This document shows, in pieces, positions 8,446-15,864 of a stretch of 64,000 nt of DNA. The translations under genes were made by a program, and so were the position numbers. Position 1 is the first letter of the stretch. Each line of letters starts with the position of its first letter. The notes below the pieces were generated by a model. It was not told the DNA's origin and did no database searches. It worked only from the letters and a program-made list of their open reading frames with translations. The stretch comes from an uncultured Eubacteriales bacterium (GTDB taxonomy: Bacteria; Bacillota; Clostridia; Oscillospirales; Oscillospiraceae), in contig ONSW01000032.1 of the NCBI GenBank assembly GCA_900320595.1, positions 1 through 64,000 on the forward strand. Reading direction: 5' to 3'.

Positions 8446-10074
8446 ATGCCCTATCCCTTCGACCCGCTGCTTCAGAAATATCCCTCCCGCCGCACGCCGC
8501 TCTATGCCCGCGGCGGCATGGTCAACAGCTCAAGCCCCCAGGCCTCGGCCGCGGGGCTGGAGGTGCTGCGCCGGGGCGGCAACGCGATCGACGCCGCCGT
8601 GGCCGCGGCCGCGGCGCTTACGGTCACCGAGCCGACGTCGAACGGTCTGGGGTCCGACGCTTTTGCTATCGTCTGGTCGGCGCGCGAGAAAAAGCTCTTC
8701 GGCCTCAACGCCTCCGGCCCCGCGCCGATGCTGGCCTCAGCGGAGACGGTGCTGGCAGAGGGGAAAGATCATAACGGGAAAATGCCGACGCACGGCTGGA
8801 CGCCGGTCACGGTGCCGGGGGCGCCGGCGGCCTGGGCGGCGCTGTCCGGGCGCTTCGGCGCGCTGCCGCTTTCCGCCGTGCTCGCTCCGGCGGTGAGCTA
8901 CGCCCGCGACGGCTATCCCTGCCCGCCCCACCTGGCGCAGGGCTGGCAGCAGGCGTATGAGAGCTACCGCGAGCGGCTGACCGAGCCGTGCTTCAAGGCC
9001 TGGTTCCGCACCTTTGCGCCTAACGGCCGCGCGCCGGAGGCGGGCGAGCTCGTCTCTCTTCCCGACCATGCCGACAGCCTTGAGGCGATCGGCGAGAGCG
9101 GCGCGGAGGCATTCTACCGCGGCGCGCTGGCGCGGAAGATCGACGCCGAAAGCCGGAAATACGGCGGCTATCTGCGCTATGACGATCTCGCGGCCTTCTC
9201 GCCGCAGTGGGTCGAGCCGCTGCGCGTGAACTACCGCGGCTATGAGGTCTGTGAGATTCCGCCCAACGGCCAGGGCATCGTGGCCTTGATGGCGCTGAAC
9301 ATTCTAAAGGAATTTGACTTTCCCGGGAAGAACAGCGACCTGACCGTCCACCGCCAGATCGAGGCGCTGAAGATGGCCTTTGCCGACGCCTTCGCGTATG
9401 TGACCGACCCGGCGGATATGACGATCGACCCCGCCCGCCTGCTCGACCCCGCCTACGGCGCCCGGCGCGCCGCCGCGATGGGGGAGCGCGCGCAGATCTG
9501 GGGCAGCGCCCTGCCGCCGAAGAGCGGCACGGTCTACCTCTGCAGCGCCGACGGCGAGGGGAACATGGTCTCGTATATCCAGTCGAACTATATGGGCTTC
9601 GGCTCCGGTATCGTCGTGGACGGCACAGGCATCGCGCTGCAAAACCGCGGGGCGGACTTCTCGCTCGACCCGGCGGCGGCCAACGTCCTGCGCCCCGGCA
9701 AGCGCAGCTATCACACGATCATCCCCGGCTTTTTGATGCAAAACGGCCTGCCTGTCGGCCCGTTCGGCGTGATGGGCGCCTATATGCAGCCGCAGGGGCA
9801 TGTGCAGGTCGTGATGAACAGCATAGATTTTCACTTGAACCCCCAACAGGCGCTCGACGCGCCGCGCTTCCAGTGGCTGCGCGACGGGCGCGTGATCGTC
9901 GAGCAGAGCTTTGACAAAGAAATCGCCGAGGCGCTGCGCCGCCGCGGGCACGAGCTGTCCGTCAGCGCAGACACGCCTCTCTTCGGCCGCGGCCAGATGA
10001 TCGTGCGGCTCGAAAACGGCGTGCTCGTCGGCGGCACCGAAGGCCGCACGGACAGCAATATCGCCTGCTTCTAA
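8446..10074 (+). CDS. ggt: Gamma-glutamyltranspeptidase family enzyme
   Basis: This N-terminal-nucleophile hydrolase cleaves gamma-glutamyl bonds such as those in glutathione, or transfers the glutamyl group. The 542-residue precursor normally self-cleaves before a threonine. That residue is expected at the T of KSGTVYLCSADGEGN (about residue 364), followed by the small-subunit motifs QSNYMGFGSG and PGKRSYHTIIP. The large-subunit start GGMVNSSSPQAS and GGNAIDAAVAAA are canonical. No signal peptide is visible, so a cytoplasmic, amidohydrolase-like role is possible; some clostridial members act this way. AAAGGAAG precedes the ATG. Confidence 0.9.
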   Translation: MPYPFDPLLQKYPSRRTPLYARGGMVNSSSPQASAAGLEVLRRGGNAIDAAVAAAAALTVTEPTSNGLGSDAFAIVWSAREKKLFGLNASGPAPMLASAETVLAEGKDHNGKMPTHGWTPVTVPGAPAAWAALSGRFGALPLSAVLAPAVSYARDGYPCPPHLAQGWQQAYESYRERLTEPCFKAWFRTFAPNGRAPEAGELVSLPDHADSLEAIGESGAEAFYRGALARKIDAESRKYGGYLRYDDLAAFSPQWVEPLRVNYRGYEVCEIPPNGQGIVALMALNILKEFDFPGKNSDLTVHRQIEALKMAFADAFAYVTDPADMTIDPARLLDPAYGARRAAAMGERAQIWGSALPPKSGTVYLCSADGEGNMVSYIQSNYMGFGSGIVVDGTGIALQNRGADFSLDPAAANVLRPGKRSYHTIIPGFLMQNGLPVGPFGVMGAYMQPQGHVQVVMNSIDFHLNPQQALDAPRFQWLRDGRVIVEQSFDKEIAEALRRRGHELSVSADTPLFGRGQMIVRLENGVLVGGTEGRTDSNIACF

Positions 10075-10084
10075 CAGCAAAAAA

Positions 10085-10110
10085 CTCCCTCTTCCGTGCG
10101 GAAGAGGGAG
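10085..10110. terminator. Bidirectional terminator between ggt and the DUF3783 gene
   Basis: CTCCCTCTTCC and GGAAGAGGGAG form an 11-bp stem with a GTGC loop. It has an A-tract on the left and a T-rich tract on the right and serves two convergent genes. Confidence 0.8.
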
Positions 10111-10128
10111 CTTTATTTGTATGTTTTG

Positions 10129-10521
10129 TTATGTGCGGTGGATGCTCTTTCCTTTGAGCTTCTCCATCGCCTCGTGCTCGGCCGAAAGCTCGCGGTACAG
10201 CCGCGCGGCGCTCCAGCGGGAATTGGACTCGGTCACGACGGCCTTGAGCGCGACGGCCGCGCGCTCACGCCGCAGCGCGTCAAGCAGGCCGTGGAACTGG
10301 GCGGAGCTCAGGCCGTCCATCACAAGCATCTCGCCGCCGAACGCGGGCGCTTCGTCCGCTCCGTCGGCTACAGCCTCGTCCGCGCGGCCGCACAGCTCAC
10401 CGAGCGGCCTTGAGAAATCCTCCGGCGCGACCTCAATGCAGCGCAGGCCGAGCTTAAAGGTCAGCATACGGATCCGGCGCAGCTTGTCGCCGCGGATATT
10501 GAAAAGCAAAACCTGTGCCAT
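10129..10521 (-). CDS. DUF3783 domain protein
   Basis: This is a 130-residue protein of unknown function. Recognisable DUF3783 features are the start MAQVLLFNIRGDK, the segment EVAPEDFSRPLGEL, GEMLVMDGLS and ALKAVVTESNSRW. These suggest a small alpha/beta fold without obvious catalytic residues. The start at 10521 lies four bases after the stop of the DUF3990 gene, so the two are co-transcribed. A longer in-frame extension upstream overlaps the DUF3990 gene and has an untypical composition. A role linked to its partner is possible but unproven. Confidence 0.65.
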   Translation of the reverse strand: MAQVLLFNIRGDKLRRIRMLTFKLGLRCIEVAPEDFSRPLGELCGRADEAVADGADEAPAFGGEMLVMDGLSSAQFHGLLDALRRERAAVALKAVVTESNSRWSAARLYRELSAEHEAMEKLKGKSIHRT

Positions 10522-10525
10522 GCGT

Positions 10526-10885
10526 TTATTCCTCCTCTTCCAGCACCGCGGCGATCGCACGCTGGTATTCCTCGGTCTCTCGCTGCAGCTCCGCGCCGAA
10601 GCCGCCGAGCTCCGCGTCCGGCATCGCGCGGCGGTTTTGAAAAATATAGTCGAACCAGTCCGCGTCGCGCCCGAAGCGCAGCACCGTGAGCCCGGCAAGA
10701 TCCAGCTCATAGGCGTTGACGTACACCGTTCTTCCGCGGCTCTCGCGCGCTCGCTTGCCGGCAAAGGCGTCGCTGCCGGAGAGATAGAAGCCCCGGCCGA
10801 AATCGGCGTTTTTGCGCCCGACGGTGATGTCCGGCGCACGCAGCTCGTGAAAGCCCGTGTGATACAGCCGCAGTCTCTCGCCCAT
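10526..10885 (-). CDS. DUF3990 domain protein (ADP-ribosyltransferase-like fold), apparently shortened
   Basis: The N-terminal half shows the DUF3990 pattern RLYHTGFHELRAPDI, GRKNADFGRGFYLS and TVYVNAYELD. DUF3990 resembles small ADP-ribosyltransferase toxins. The family's later part, as I recall it, has a second conserved block around residues 95-140. Here the sequence jumps from DWFDYIFQNRRAMPD straight to a Glu-rich tail EEYQRAIAAVLEEEE, so an internal in-frame loss is likely. The start at 10885 (AAAGGAG upstream) is preferred to an earlier ATG. It forms an operon with DUF3783. Confidence 0.6.
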   Translation of the reverse strand: MGERLRLYHTGFHELRAPDITVGRKNADFGRGFYLSGSDAFAGKRARESRGRTVYVNAYELDLAGLTVLRFGRDADWFDYIFQNRRAMPDAELGGFGAELQRETEEYQRAIAAVLEEEE

Positions 10886-10953
10886 GCCCTGCGCTCCTTT
10901 CACGTTTTTCAAAAGTATAGCATGATGCGGCACGGCTGGCAAGCGGAGAGAAA

Positions 10954-10982
10954 AACTCCCCCGCCTGAGAGACGGGGGAGTT
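10954..10982 (-). terminator. Terminator of the flavin reductase gene
   Basis: AACTCCCCCG pairs with CGGGGGAGTT around a 9-nt loop. On the minus strand it is followed by a T-tract. It separates the flavin reductase from the DUF3990 operon. Confidence 0.8.
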
Positions 10983-10997
10983 CGGTAAACAGTTTTT

Positions 10998-11567
10998 TTA
11001 TTTCTTCAGCAGCGGCGCGCCGGTGTGCCAGGCCTTGCCGCAGATCTCGCCGATGCCGTAATAGTCAAAGCGCACCTGGTCGAAGAGGAAGGTGTCGATC
11101 TTGCCGACGTCGATCTTGCCGTCCTCGCCGAGGATCTTCTCATCGGCCATGACGTTTACGATCTCGCCCAGCACACGCAGACCGTAGGGCTGCTCCTGCA
11201 TCTCCACAACGCGGCACTCGAGCGTCAGCGGGTATTCGAGGATCACGGGCGCGTCGACGCGGCTGCTCTTCACGGCGTGCAGGCCGGTCCTGGCAAACTT
11301 GTCTGCGACCTTGTTCGCGCTGACAAGGCCCATATAGTCCGACTCCACGATCGTGTCGCGTCCGGGCACGGAGAGGGTAAAGGCGCCGCGGGCCTTGAGG
11401 TTCGCAACGGTCTTGTGATCCTCCTCAAGGTTGAGCGCGACCATGTTCTCCGCGCAGATGCCGCCCCAGGCCATCGCCATCGAGTCGACGGTGTCGTCCT
11501 CGTTATAGGTGCCGATCATGTAAACGGGCATCGGGAACAGATAGGGCTTTACGCCAAAGTCTTTCAT
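10998..11567 (-). CDS. Flavin reductase-like FMN-binding protein
   Basis: This is a 189-residue split-barrel flavin reductase family protein. PYLFPMPVYMIGTYNEDDTVD and MAMAWGGICAENMVALNL form the FMN-binding start of the barrel. A C-terminal segment near residues 160-189 (DQVRFDYYGIGE) closes it. Members reduce flavins with NAD(P)H or simply bind FMN in redox stress responses. It is transcribed divergently from an HxlR regulator, and the intergenic palindrome suggests control by that regulator. The fold is clear; the reaction is not specified by sequence. Confidence 0.85.
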   Translation of the reverse strand: MKDFGVKPYLFPMPVYMIGTYNEDDTVDSMAMAWGGICAENMVALNLEEDHKTVANLKARGAFTLSVPGRDTIVESDYMGLVSANKVADKFARTGLHAVKSSRVDAPVILEYPLTLECRVVEMQEQPYGLRVLGEIVNVMADEKILGEDGKIDVGKIDTFLFDQVRFDYYGIGEICGKAWHTGAPLLKK

Positions 11568-11629
11568 AGCTTTTCTCCTTTTCTTTGATCAGGGAGCGCC
11601 ACGCGCCCCCTTGCATTTTATCCGATAAG

Positions 11630-11683
11630 ATGCTACCATAAGACGGAAAAAGAAACAAGTACCATCATTCCAGAAAGGTACTT
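11630..11683. promoter_or_regulatory. Divergent control region with HxlR-type palindrome
   Basis: AAGTACC (11657-11663) and GGTACTT (11677-11683) form a 7-bp inverted repeat with a 13-bp spacer. On the minus strand a candidate promoter TTGTTT (11653-11658) with 17-bp spacing to TAGCAT (11630-11635) overlaps one half-site. Binding there would block the flavin reductase promoter and could also autoregulate the HxlR gene. Confidence 0.6.
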
Positions 11684-11698
11684 ACCCGGAGGAAAGCT

Positions 11699-12031
11699 AT
11701 GGACGACAGACGCATCGAAAACGCGGATTTCAGCGAGACCGGTTACAGCTATACGCTCTCGCTGATCGCGGGGAAATACAAGCCGATCATCCTCTATTGC
11801 CTGATGGAGTATGAGCCCGTGCGCTTCAACGAGATGCAGCGCTATCTCGGCCGTGTGGCGGACAAGACGCTCAGCCGGAATCTCAAGGAGCTTGAGCGCG
11901 ACGAGCTGATCGTGCGCACGGTCTATCCCCAGATCCCGCCGAAGGTGGAATACTCGCTGACCGAGCGGGGCCATTCGCTGGTCGCGGTGCTCGACCGCCT
12001 GTGCGACTGGGGCATGGAAAACAGGAGATAA
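11699..12031 (+). CDS. HxlR-family winged-helix transcriptional regulator
   Basis: This 110-residue DNA-binding protein has the HxlR pattern. SLIAGKYKPIILYCLMEYEP leads into FNEMQRYLGRVADKTLSRNLKELERDELI (recognition helix region near residues 45-73). The wing is VYPQIPPKVEYSLTERGHSL. These regulators often sense electrophiles, aldehydes or disulfide stress. No cysteine matching the HypR sensor site is evident near the N-terminus. AGGAAAG precedes the ATG. Divergent orientation with the flavin reductase indicates that gene as its target. Confidence 0.88.
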   Translation: MDDRRIENADFSETGYSYTLSLIAGKYKPIILYCLMEYEPVRFNEMQRYLGRVADKTLSRNLKELERDELIVRTVYPQIPPKVEYSLTERGHSLVAVLDRLCDWGMENRR

Positions 12032-12038
12032 TAAAAAG

Positions 12039-12061
12039 CCCGTCCAGCCGGACGGGGTTTT
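12039..12061 (+). terminator. Terminator after the HxlR gene
   Basis: CCCGTCC and GGACGGG pair with a 4-nt loop and are followed by GTTTTG. Confidence 0.75.
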
Positions 12062-12064
12062 GTT

Positions 12065-12180
12065 TGGCGGAGATGGAGAGATTCGCCCGGCGCGGGCACC
12101 GCGCCGGCACGCACGCGGGCATCGAAACATGCCCCCGGCATGTTTCTCTCGCTTCGCTCGTGCCCTGTTCGAATCTCTCC
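12065..12180. repeat. tRNA-Ser-derived inverted-repeat element
   Basis: Bases 12065-12085 are identical to the last 21 positions of the tRNA-Ser gene at 12253-12273. The segment is bounded by GGAGAGATTCG (12075-12085) and its inverse CGAATCTCTCC (12170-12180). A strong hairpin GAAACATGCC/GGCATGTTTC (12124-12146) lies inside, and the interior is very GC-rich. No tRNA can fold from it. It looks like a repeat that captured a tRNA 3' end. Confidence 0.55.
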
Positions 12181-12190
12181 AACCACAAAT

Positions 12191-12250
12191 AAAAAACAGA
12201 TCCCCCACCGATGGTGGGAGACCCCCACCGATGGTGGGAGATCTGTTTTT
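12191..12250 (-). terminator. tRNA-Ser terminator containing a duplicated 20-bp hairpin
   Basis: The outer arms AAAAACAGATC and GATCTGTTTTT pair. Between them a 20-bp unit, CCCCCACCGATGGTGGGAGA, is present twice in tandem, each itself a small hairpin. On the minus strand the structure ends in a T-run just after the tRNA 3' end. Confidence 0.8.
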
Positions 12251-12252
12251 CT

Positions 12253-12344
12253 TGGCGGAGATGGAGAGATTCGAACTCTCGAAGAGCTTTTGACCCTTAC
12301 ACGATTTCCAATCGTGCGCGCTCGACCAACTACGCGACATCTCC
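12253..12344 (-). tRNA. tRNA-Ser, anticodon GGA
   Basis: On the minus strand the acceptor arms GGAGATG and CATCTCC pair, followed by discriminator G and an encoded CCA at 12253-12255. The anticodon arm CACGA-TTGGAAA-TCGTG gives GGA (complement at 12307-12309). There is a long variable arm and a T-loop with GTTCGAATC. The 92-nt length fits a class II serine tRNA reading UCC/UCU codons. Confidence 0.93.
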
Positions 12345-12387
12345 ACGTGTTTGCTCAAGAAGACCGTATCAACTTGTCAGCTTGCCC

Positions 12388-12416
12388 ATTATAATGCACG
12401 CCAATGGCAAAGTCAA
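12388..12416 (-). promoter_or_regulatory. Promoter of tRNA-Ser
   Basis: Minus-strand TTGACT and TATAAT are separated by 17 bp, about 44 bp upstream of the mature tRNA 5' end. Confidence 0.75.
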
Positions 12417-12492
12417 GCATGTTTTTGCCTGTTTTTCCTCCCGTTTCGTAAACCGTGTCCGCACAGAGCGGGAACGCGGAATGAGCCATGAT

Positions 12493-12521
12493 TTGACAAA
12501 GCGCGCGCAGCGGGATATAGT
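12493..12521 (+). promoter_or_regulatory. Promoter of the LRR lipoprotein gene
   Basis: A perfect -35 TTGACA and a -10 TATAGT are spaced by 17 bp, 69 bp before the TTG start. Confidence 0.75.
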
Positions 12522-12589
12522 GTTAGCGTTGCCCCGCGGGCAGACGCCCGGGGGAGCTGCAGATCCCAGAGGGACAGGGAGGAAAACGC

Positions 12590-13954
12590 TTGAAAAAGGG
12601 CTTGAACATCCTGCTCGCCGCGCTGCTGGCGCTGCTGCTGTGCGGCTGCGGCACCGTACCCGGCGCACAGGACCAGAGCGCGCCGGAGGAGGCCCCTCCG
12701 GGCACGGTCGCGATCGGAGACCTCGTTCTTGACGGCGAGAGCGTCTCGGCGGAACTCGGCGCGCTGTCGGACGGAAAAGACGAAGCGATCCGGGCGCTGA
12801 TCGAAAACAGCGCGTCTTTCGGCTCGCTTGCGGATATTTCGCTGGGCGAGGCGCCGGACTATGCGCTGTATGCGGCGCTGCGCGAGGCCTTCCCGGCCGC
12901 ACAGATCCGCTGCGAGCTGCGTCTCTTCGGCGAGGAACTGGACGCGAACGCGCGCGAGCTCGATCTGCACACGATGAGCCCGGCGCAGACGGACGAGCTG
13001 CTCGGCGTGCTGCCGTATCTTGAAAAGCTGGAAAAAATCGACTTTGTCTCGCCGGAGGGCGTCTGTGCCTTTTCCATTGACGACATCCCCCAGCTTGACC
13101 GCATCCGCGCGGCCGCGCCGGAGGTCTATCTGCGGGTCGCGTTCGATCTTTTCGGCCAGCGCGTCAGCTCTGAGGACGAGAGGATCGAATATTATCTCGT
13201 GCCGATCGGGAACGAGGGCGTGGAAACCGTGCGCGCCGTGCTGCCGTATCTGCGCTCGTGCACGTATTTCCTGATGGACGGCTGCGAAGTAGACAACGAG
13301 GTTATGGCACAGCTGCGCGACGATTTCCCGACGCCCAAGATCGTCTGGCGAGTCTGGCTGATCGAGCCATGGTACAGCTCGCGCGTGATGATGCGGCGCG
13401 GCAGCTTTCTGACGGATACCGAACGTCTGCGCACGACGATGATAACCCAGGACAACTGCGACGTGCTGAAATACTGCACCGAGACGAAGTATGTCGACTT
13501 CGGCCACACCTTCTGGATGAACGATTATTCCTTCCTCGCCTATATGCCCAAGCTGGAGGCCTGCATCATCGCCATTTCCCACGTCTCTGACATTTCAGCG
13601 CTGGCAAACTGCCCGGAGCTGGAGTATCTGGAGGTCTTCACGACGGACATCACCGACCTCACGCCGCTGACGCACTGCAAAAAGCTTGAATATCTCAACA
13701 TCAGCAACTGCAAGCTGCTGACAGACATCACGCCCCTTTATGAGATGACGAGCCTGAAGGTACTGCGCATGACGGCGACGCTGAGGGTGCCCAGAGAGCA
13801 GAAGGAGGAGCTGGCCCGGCGACTGCCGGAGCTGACGATCCTCAACATCGGCGCCGACCCGACCGAGGGCGGCTGGCGTACGATGCCGCGGTATTCCCTG
13901 CTGCGCGAGCAGATGAAATACGACGAGGACTGGCAGGAATACGGGATCCCCTGA
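12590..13954 (+). CDS. Leucine-rich-repeat lipoprotein
   Basis: This is a 454-residue surface or membrane-anchored lipoprotein. The N-terminus KKGLNILLAALLALLLCGCG is a type II signal peptide with a lipobox cysteine near residue 18-20, followed by a Pro/Ala-rich tether. Residues 60-290 contain repeated units of acidic character that I do not recognise. Residues 300-410 hold leucine-rich repeats of about 22 residues (LANCPELEYLEVFTTDITDL, LTHCKKLEYLNISNCK, YEMTSLKVLRM). LRRs usually mediate protein binding. The TTG start is backed by AGGGAGG nine bases upstream. It is monocistronic, with its own promoter and terminator. Confidence 0.8.
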   Translation: MKKGLNILLAALLALLLCGCGTVPGAQDQSAPEEAPPGTVAIGDLVLDGESVSAELGALSDGKDEAIRALIENSASFGSLADISLGEAPDYALYAALREAFPAAQIRCELRLFGEELDANARELDLHTMSPAQTDELLGVLPYLEKLEKIDFVSPEGVCAFSIDDIPQLDRIRAAAPEVYLRVAFDLFGQRVSSEDERIEYYLVPIGNEGVETVRAVLPYLRSCTYFLMDGCEVDNEVMAQLRDDFPTPKIVWRVWLIEPWYSSRVMMRRGSFLTDTERLRTTMITQDNCDVLKYCTETKYVDFGHTFWMNDYSFLAYMPKLEACIIAISHVSDISALANCPELEYLEVFTTDITDLTPLTHCKKLEYLNISNCKLLTDITPLYEMTSLKVLRMTATLRVPREQKEELARRLPELTILNIGADPTEGGWRTMPRYSLLREQMKYDEDWQEYGIP

Positions 13955-13968
13955 CACAAAACGAACAG

Positions 13969-14000
13969 CGGAACGGAAACATTTTTCCGTTCCGTTTTTT
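13969..14000 (+). terminator. Terminator of the LRR lipoprotein gene
   Basis: CGGAACGGAAA and TTTCCGTTCCG form an 11-bp stem with a 4-nt loop and are followed by TTTTTT. Confidence 0.92.
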
Positions 14001-14073
14001 ATTCTCTGCGGATAGTTTTTGCCCGAGCGGCAAACAATATCCATCGAAACAAAAAGCGCGGGAGGACAGCGCC

Positions 14074-14517
14074 ATGAAGATGACAAATGAGGAATACAAA
14101 CGCTATGCCGAGCGGCGCGCGCCGCGCTCGCAGACGGGCGGAAACATGCTGCGCGCCTTTTTGTACGGCGGGGCGATCTGCTGCGTCGGCCAGGCGTTTT
14201 TGAATCTATACTCCGCTCTCGGCCTCGACGCCGAGACGGCGGGCACAGCCTGCTCGATCACGCTCGTTTTCCTCGGCGCGGCGCTGACGGCGGCGGGCGT
14301 GTATGACGACATCGCCAAGCGCGCCGGCGCGGGCACGCTCGTGCCGATCACGGGCTTTGCCAACTCGGTGGCCGCCCCGGCGCTGGAATTCAAGACCGAG
14401 GGCTTTATCACCGGCACGGCGGCCAAGATGTTCGTCATTGCCGGGCCGGTCGTCGTCTACGGAGCGAGCGCGGGCGTGGTCTACGGGCTGCTGCTTTTGC
14501 TGCTGCACATCGTGTGA
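14074..14517 (+). CDS. spoVAC: Stage V sporulation protein AC
   Basis: This 147-residue inner-spore-membrane protein belongs to the SpoVA channel that moves dipicolinic acid into the forespore and releases it in germination. A soluble N-terminus is followed by four hydrophobic segments. The conserved block GTLVPITGFANSVAAPALEFKTEG is split here as GTLVPITGFANSVAA and PALEFKTEGFI, near residues 88-110. In most spore formers spoVAC is followed by spoVAD and spoVAE; here only a small unknown gene follows, so the rest must be elsewhere or absent. GGGAGGA precedes the ATG. Expression is expected under forespore sigma-G; no convincing sigma-G promoter was confirmed. Confidence 0.9.
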   Translation: MKMTNEEYKRYAERRAPRSQTGGNMLRAFLYGGAICCVGQAFLNLYSALGLDAETAGTACSITLVFLGAALTAAGVYDDIAKRAGAGTLVPITGFANSVAAPALEFKTEGFITGTAAKMFVIAGPVVVYGASAGVVYGLLLLLLHIV

Positions 14518-14529
14518 AAGGAGAAAAGC

Positions 14530-14691
14530 ATGGGAAAGAAGAAGGAAAAGCAGGAAAAGAAAAAGAGCGGGCGGAAAAATCCGCCGGTCGAGACGGGTGG
14601 AGATTTCCGCGCCGTCGAACGCAGCGCCGCGCGCGAGGGACACACCGAGAATGCGGCCACGCCCGACGGCGTCAGCGGTATCTGGACGTAG
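14530..14691 (+). CDS. Small Lys-rich hypothetical protein downstream of spoVAC
   Basis: The 53-residue frame begins MGKKKEKQEKKKSGRKNPP and ends GVSGIWT. It starts 12 bases after the spoVAC stop with AAAGGAG in the gap and is followed by a terminator, which supports a real co-transcribed gene. The first 17 residues are strongly basic and the remainder is polar. I do not recognise the family. A spore-associated role is inferred from position only. Confidence 0.55.
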   Translation: MGKKKEKQEKKKSGRKNPPVETGGDFRAVERSAAREGHTENAATPDGVSGIWT

Positions 14692-14733
14692 ATTTTGGAT
14701 TTTTGCGCTTGGTTTTCAGAAAACAGAAATACG

Positions 14734-14766
14734 AAACGCGGGTGGCCGACAGCCGCCCGCGTTTTT
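14734..14766 (+). terminator. Terminator of the spoVAC unit
   Basis: AAACGCGGG and CCCGCGTTT pair, with an extra GGC/GCC inner pairing, and are followed by TT. The AT-rich stretch to 14814 holds short CTAGAAACT repeats and no gene. Confidence 0.75.
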
Positions 14767-14814
14767 CTAAAACTAAACCCCAAAACTATAATCTAAAAAA
14801 CTAGAAACTAAAAA

Positions 14815-15711
14815 CTAGAAACTACCCCGGTACATGGCGCCGATCGTCGCGCGGGTCGAGCGGACAAAGCTGCGCAGCATCTGCTCGCCCTGCCGCTTCG
14901 AGCTGACGATCAGCCCCAGCGAGCGGAAGCCCCGCGGCTGCAGCGGCAGCGCGCGCGTCGTCGTCTGCATGCCCTGCAAGATCAGCTGGGACAGGATCGT
15001 CAGCCCCAGCCCGTGCTCGATCATCGAGATCAGCGCCGCGTCGTCGAGATTGGTGTAACGCGTGCCCGGGATCACGCGGGGCGTCACGGCGGCGAAGAGC
15101 GGCGTGATGTCCATCTCGAAGCCCAGCGACGGCATCAGAAAGTCCGCGCCGGAAAAGCGCTCGATCGGGAAAGCGTCGCCGGTAAAGGGATGATCCGCCG
15201 GCAGGACGGCCATCAGCTCGTCCACATGCAGCGGGAACCAGTTCAGCCCCTTCATCAGCGCGGGCTGATAGCTGACAAAAGCGCAGTCAAGCGTCTCGTC
15301 CTTGACGCCGTCGTACATCTGCTCGATGCTGCCGGCGGAGACCTCGGTGTCCGCGTCCGGGAACTCCCGCAGGAAATCGGACAGGATCGCGGGCAGCCAC
15401 TGGCGCGAAATGCTCGAATACGAGCCGATGCGGATCGCGGCGGTGCTCTCGTCGCGCAGAAGGGCGACGCTGCGCTCCAACGCGTCGGCGGCGGCGACAT
15501 AGCTCTGCATCCCGGCAAGCAGGCTCTCGCCCGCGCGGGAGAGCTTCACGCCGCCCTTGCCGCGGATCAGCAGATTGATCCCCAGCTCGCTCTCCAGCGA
15601 ATTCATCATCTGCGTCAGCCCCGCCTGGGTATAGCCAAGCTCCGTTGCCGCGGCTGTCAGACTACCGGATTTTACTGCTGCGAGAAGGGCTTTGACCTTT
15701 TTGCTTTCCAT
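14815..15711 (-). CDS. LysR-family transcriptional regulator
   Basis: This 298-residue protein has an N-terminal winged helix-turn-helix (ALLAAVKSGSLTAAATELGYTQAGLTQMMNSLE, in part, residues 8-40). A linker helix and a periplasmic-binding-protein-like effector domain begin near residue 90 (AAIRIGSYSSISRQWLP). It is divergent to an NSS-family symporter gene across an AT-rich region of about 150 bp, so it most likely controls uptake of that transporter's substrate. The effector is unknown. The start ATG at 15711 gives the standard HTH spacing. Confidence 0.9.
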   Translation of the reverse strand: MESKKVKALLAAVKSGSLTAAATELGYTQAGLTQMMNSLESELGINLLIRGKGGVKLSRAGESLLAGMQSYVAAADALERSVALLRDESTAAIRIGSYSSISRQWLPAILSDFLREFPDADTEVSAGSIEQMYDGVKDETLDCAFVSYQPALMKGLNWFPLHVDELMAVLPADHPFTGDAFPIERFSGADFLMPSLGFEMDITPLFAAVTPRVIPGTRYTNLDDAALISMIEHGLGLTILSQLILQGMQTTTRALPLQPRGFRSLGLIVSSKRQGEQMLRSFVRSTRATIGAMYRGSF

Positions 15712-15783
15712 GTTAATTATTTCACTTTCTTATAATTACATGCATACATAACAATTACTTATATATAGTATAATAATATACAG

Positions 15784-15813
15784 TTATGAAAAAGGCAAGG
15801 GGGATGCTATAAT
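15784..15813 (+). promoter_or_regulatory. Candidate promoter of the NSS symporter gene
   Basis: TATAAT (15808-15813) is preceded at 18 bp by a weak TTATGA -35 box. A weak -35 fits activation by the divergent LysR regulator. The AT-rich stretch 15735-15785 likely holds the regulator's site and promoter, but no clear palindrome could be fixed. Confidence 0.4.
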
Positions 15814-15864
15814 TTGTTCATAATCTGGTAACAGATCATCATTTTATGGAAGAGAGGTAGTATT

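Noticed and set aside
10129..10839. A 236-residue version of the DUF3783 protein
   Set aside because: The extra N-terminal part overlaps the DUF3990 gene in another frame, has biased composition and no ribosome site; the start at 10521 fits the family.
12252..12275. A second functional tRNA at 12065-12180
   Set aside because: Only the 3' 21 nt match tRNA-Ser; no anticodon or D-arm can be formed.
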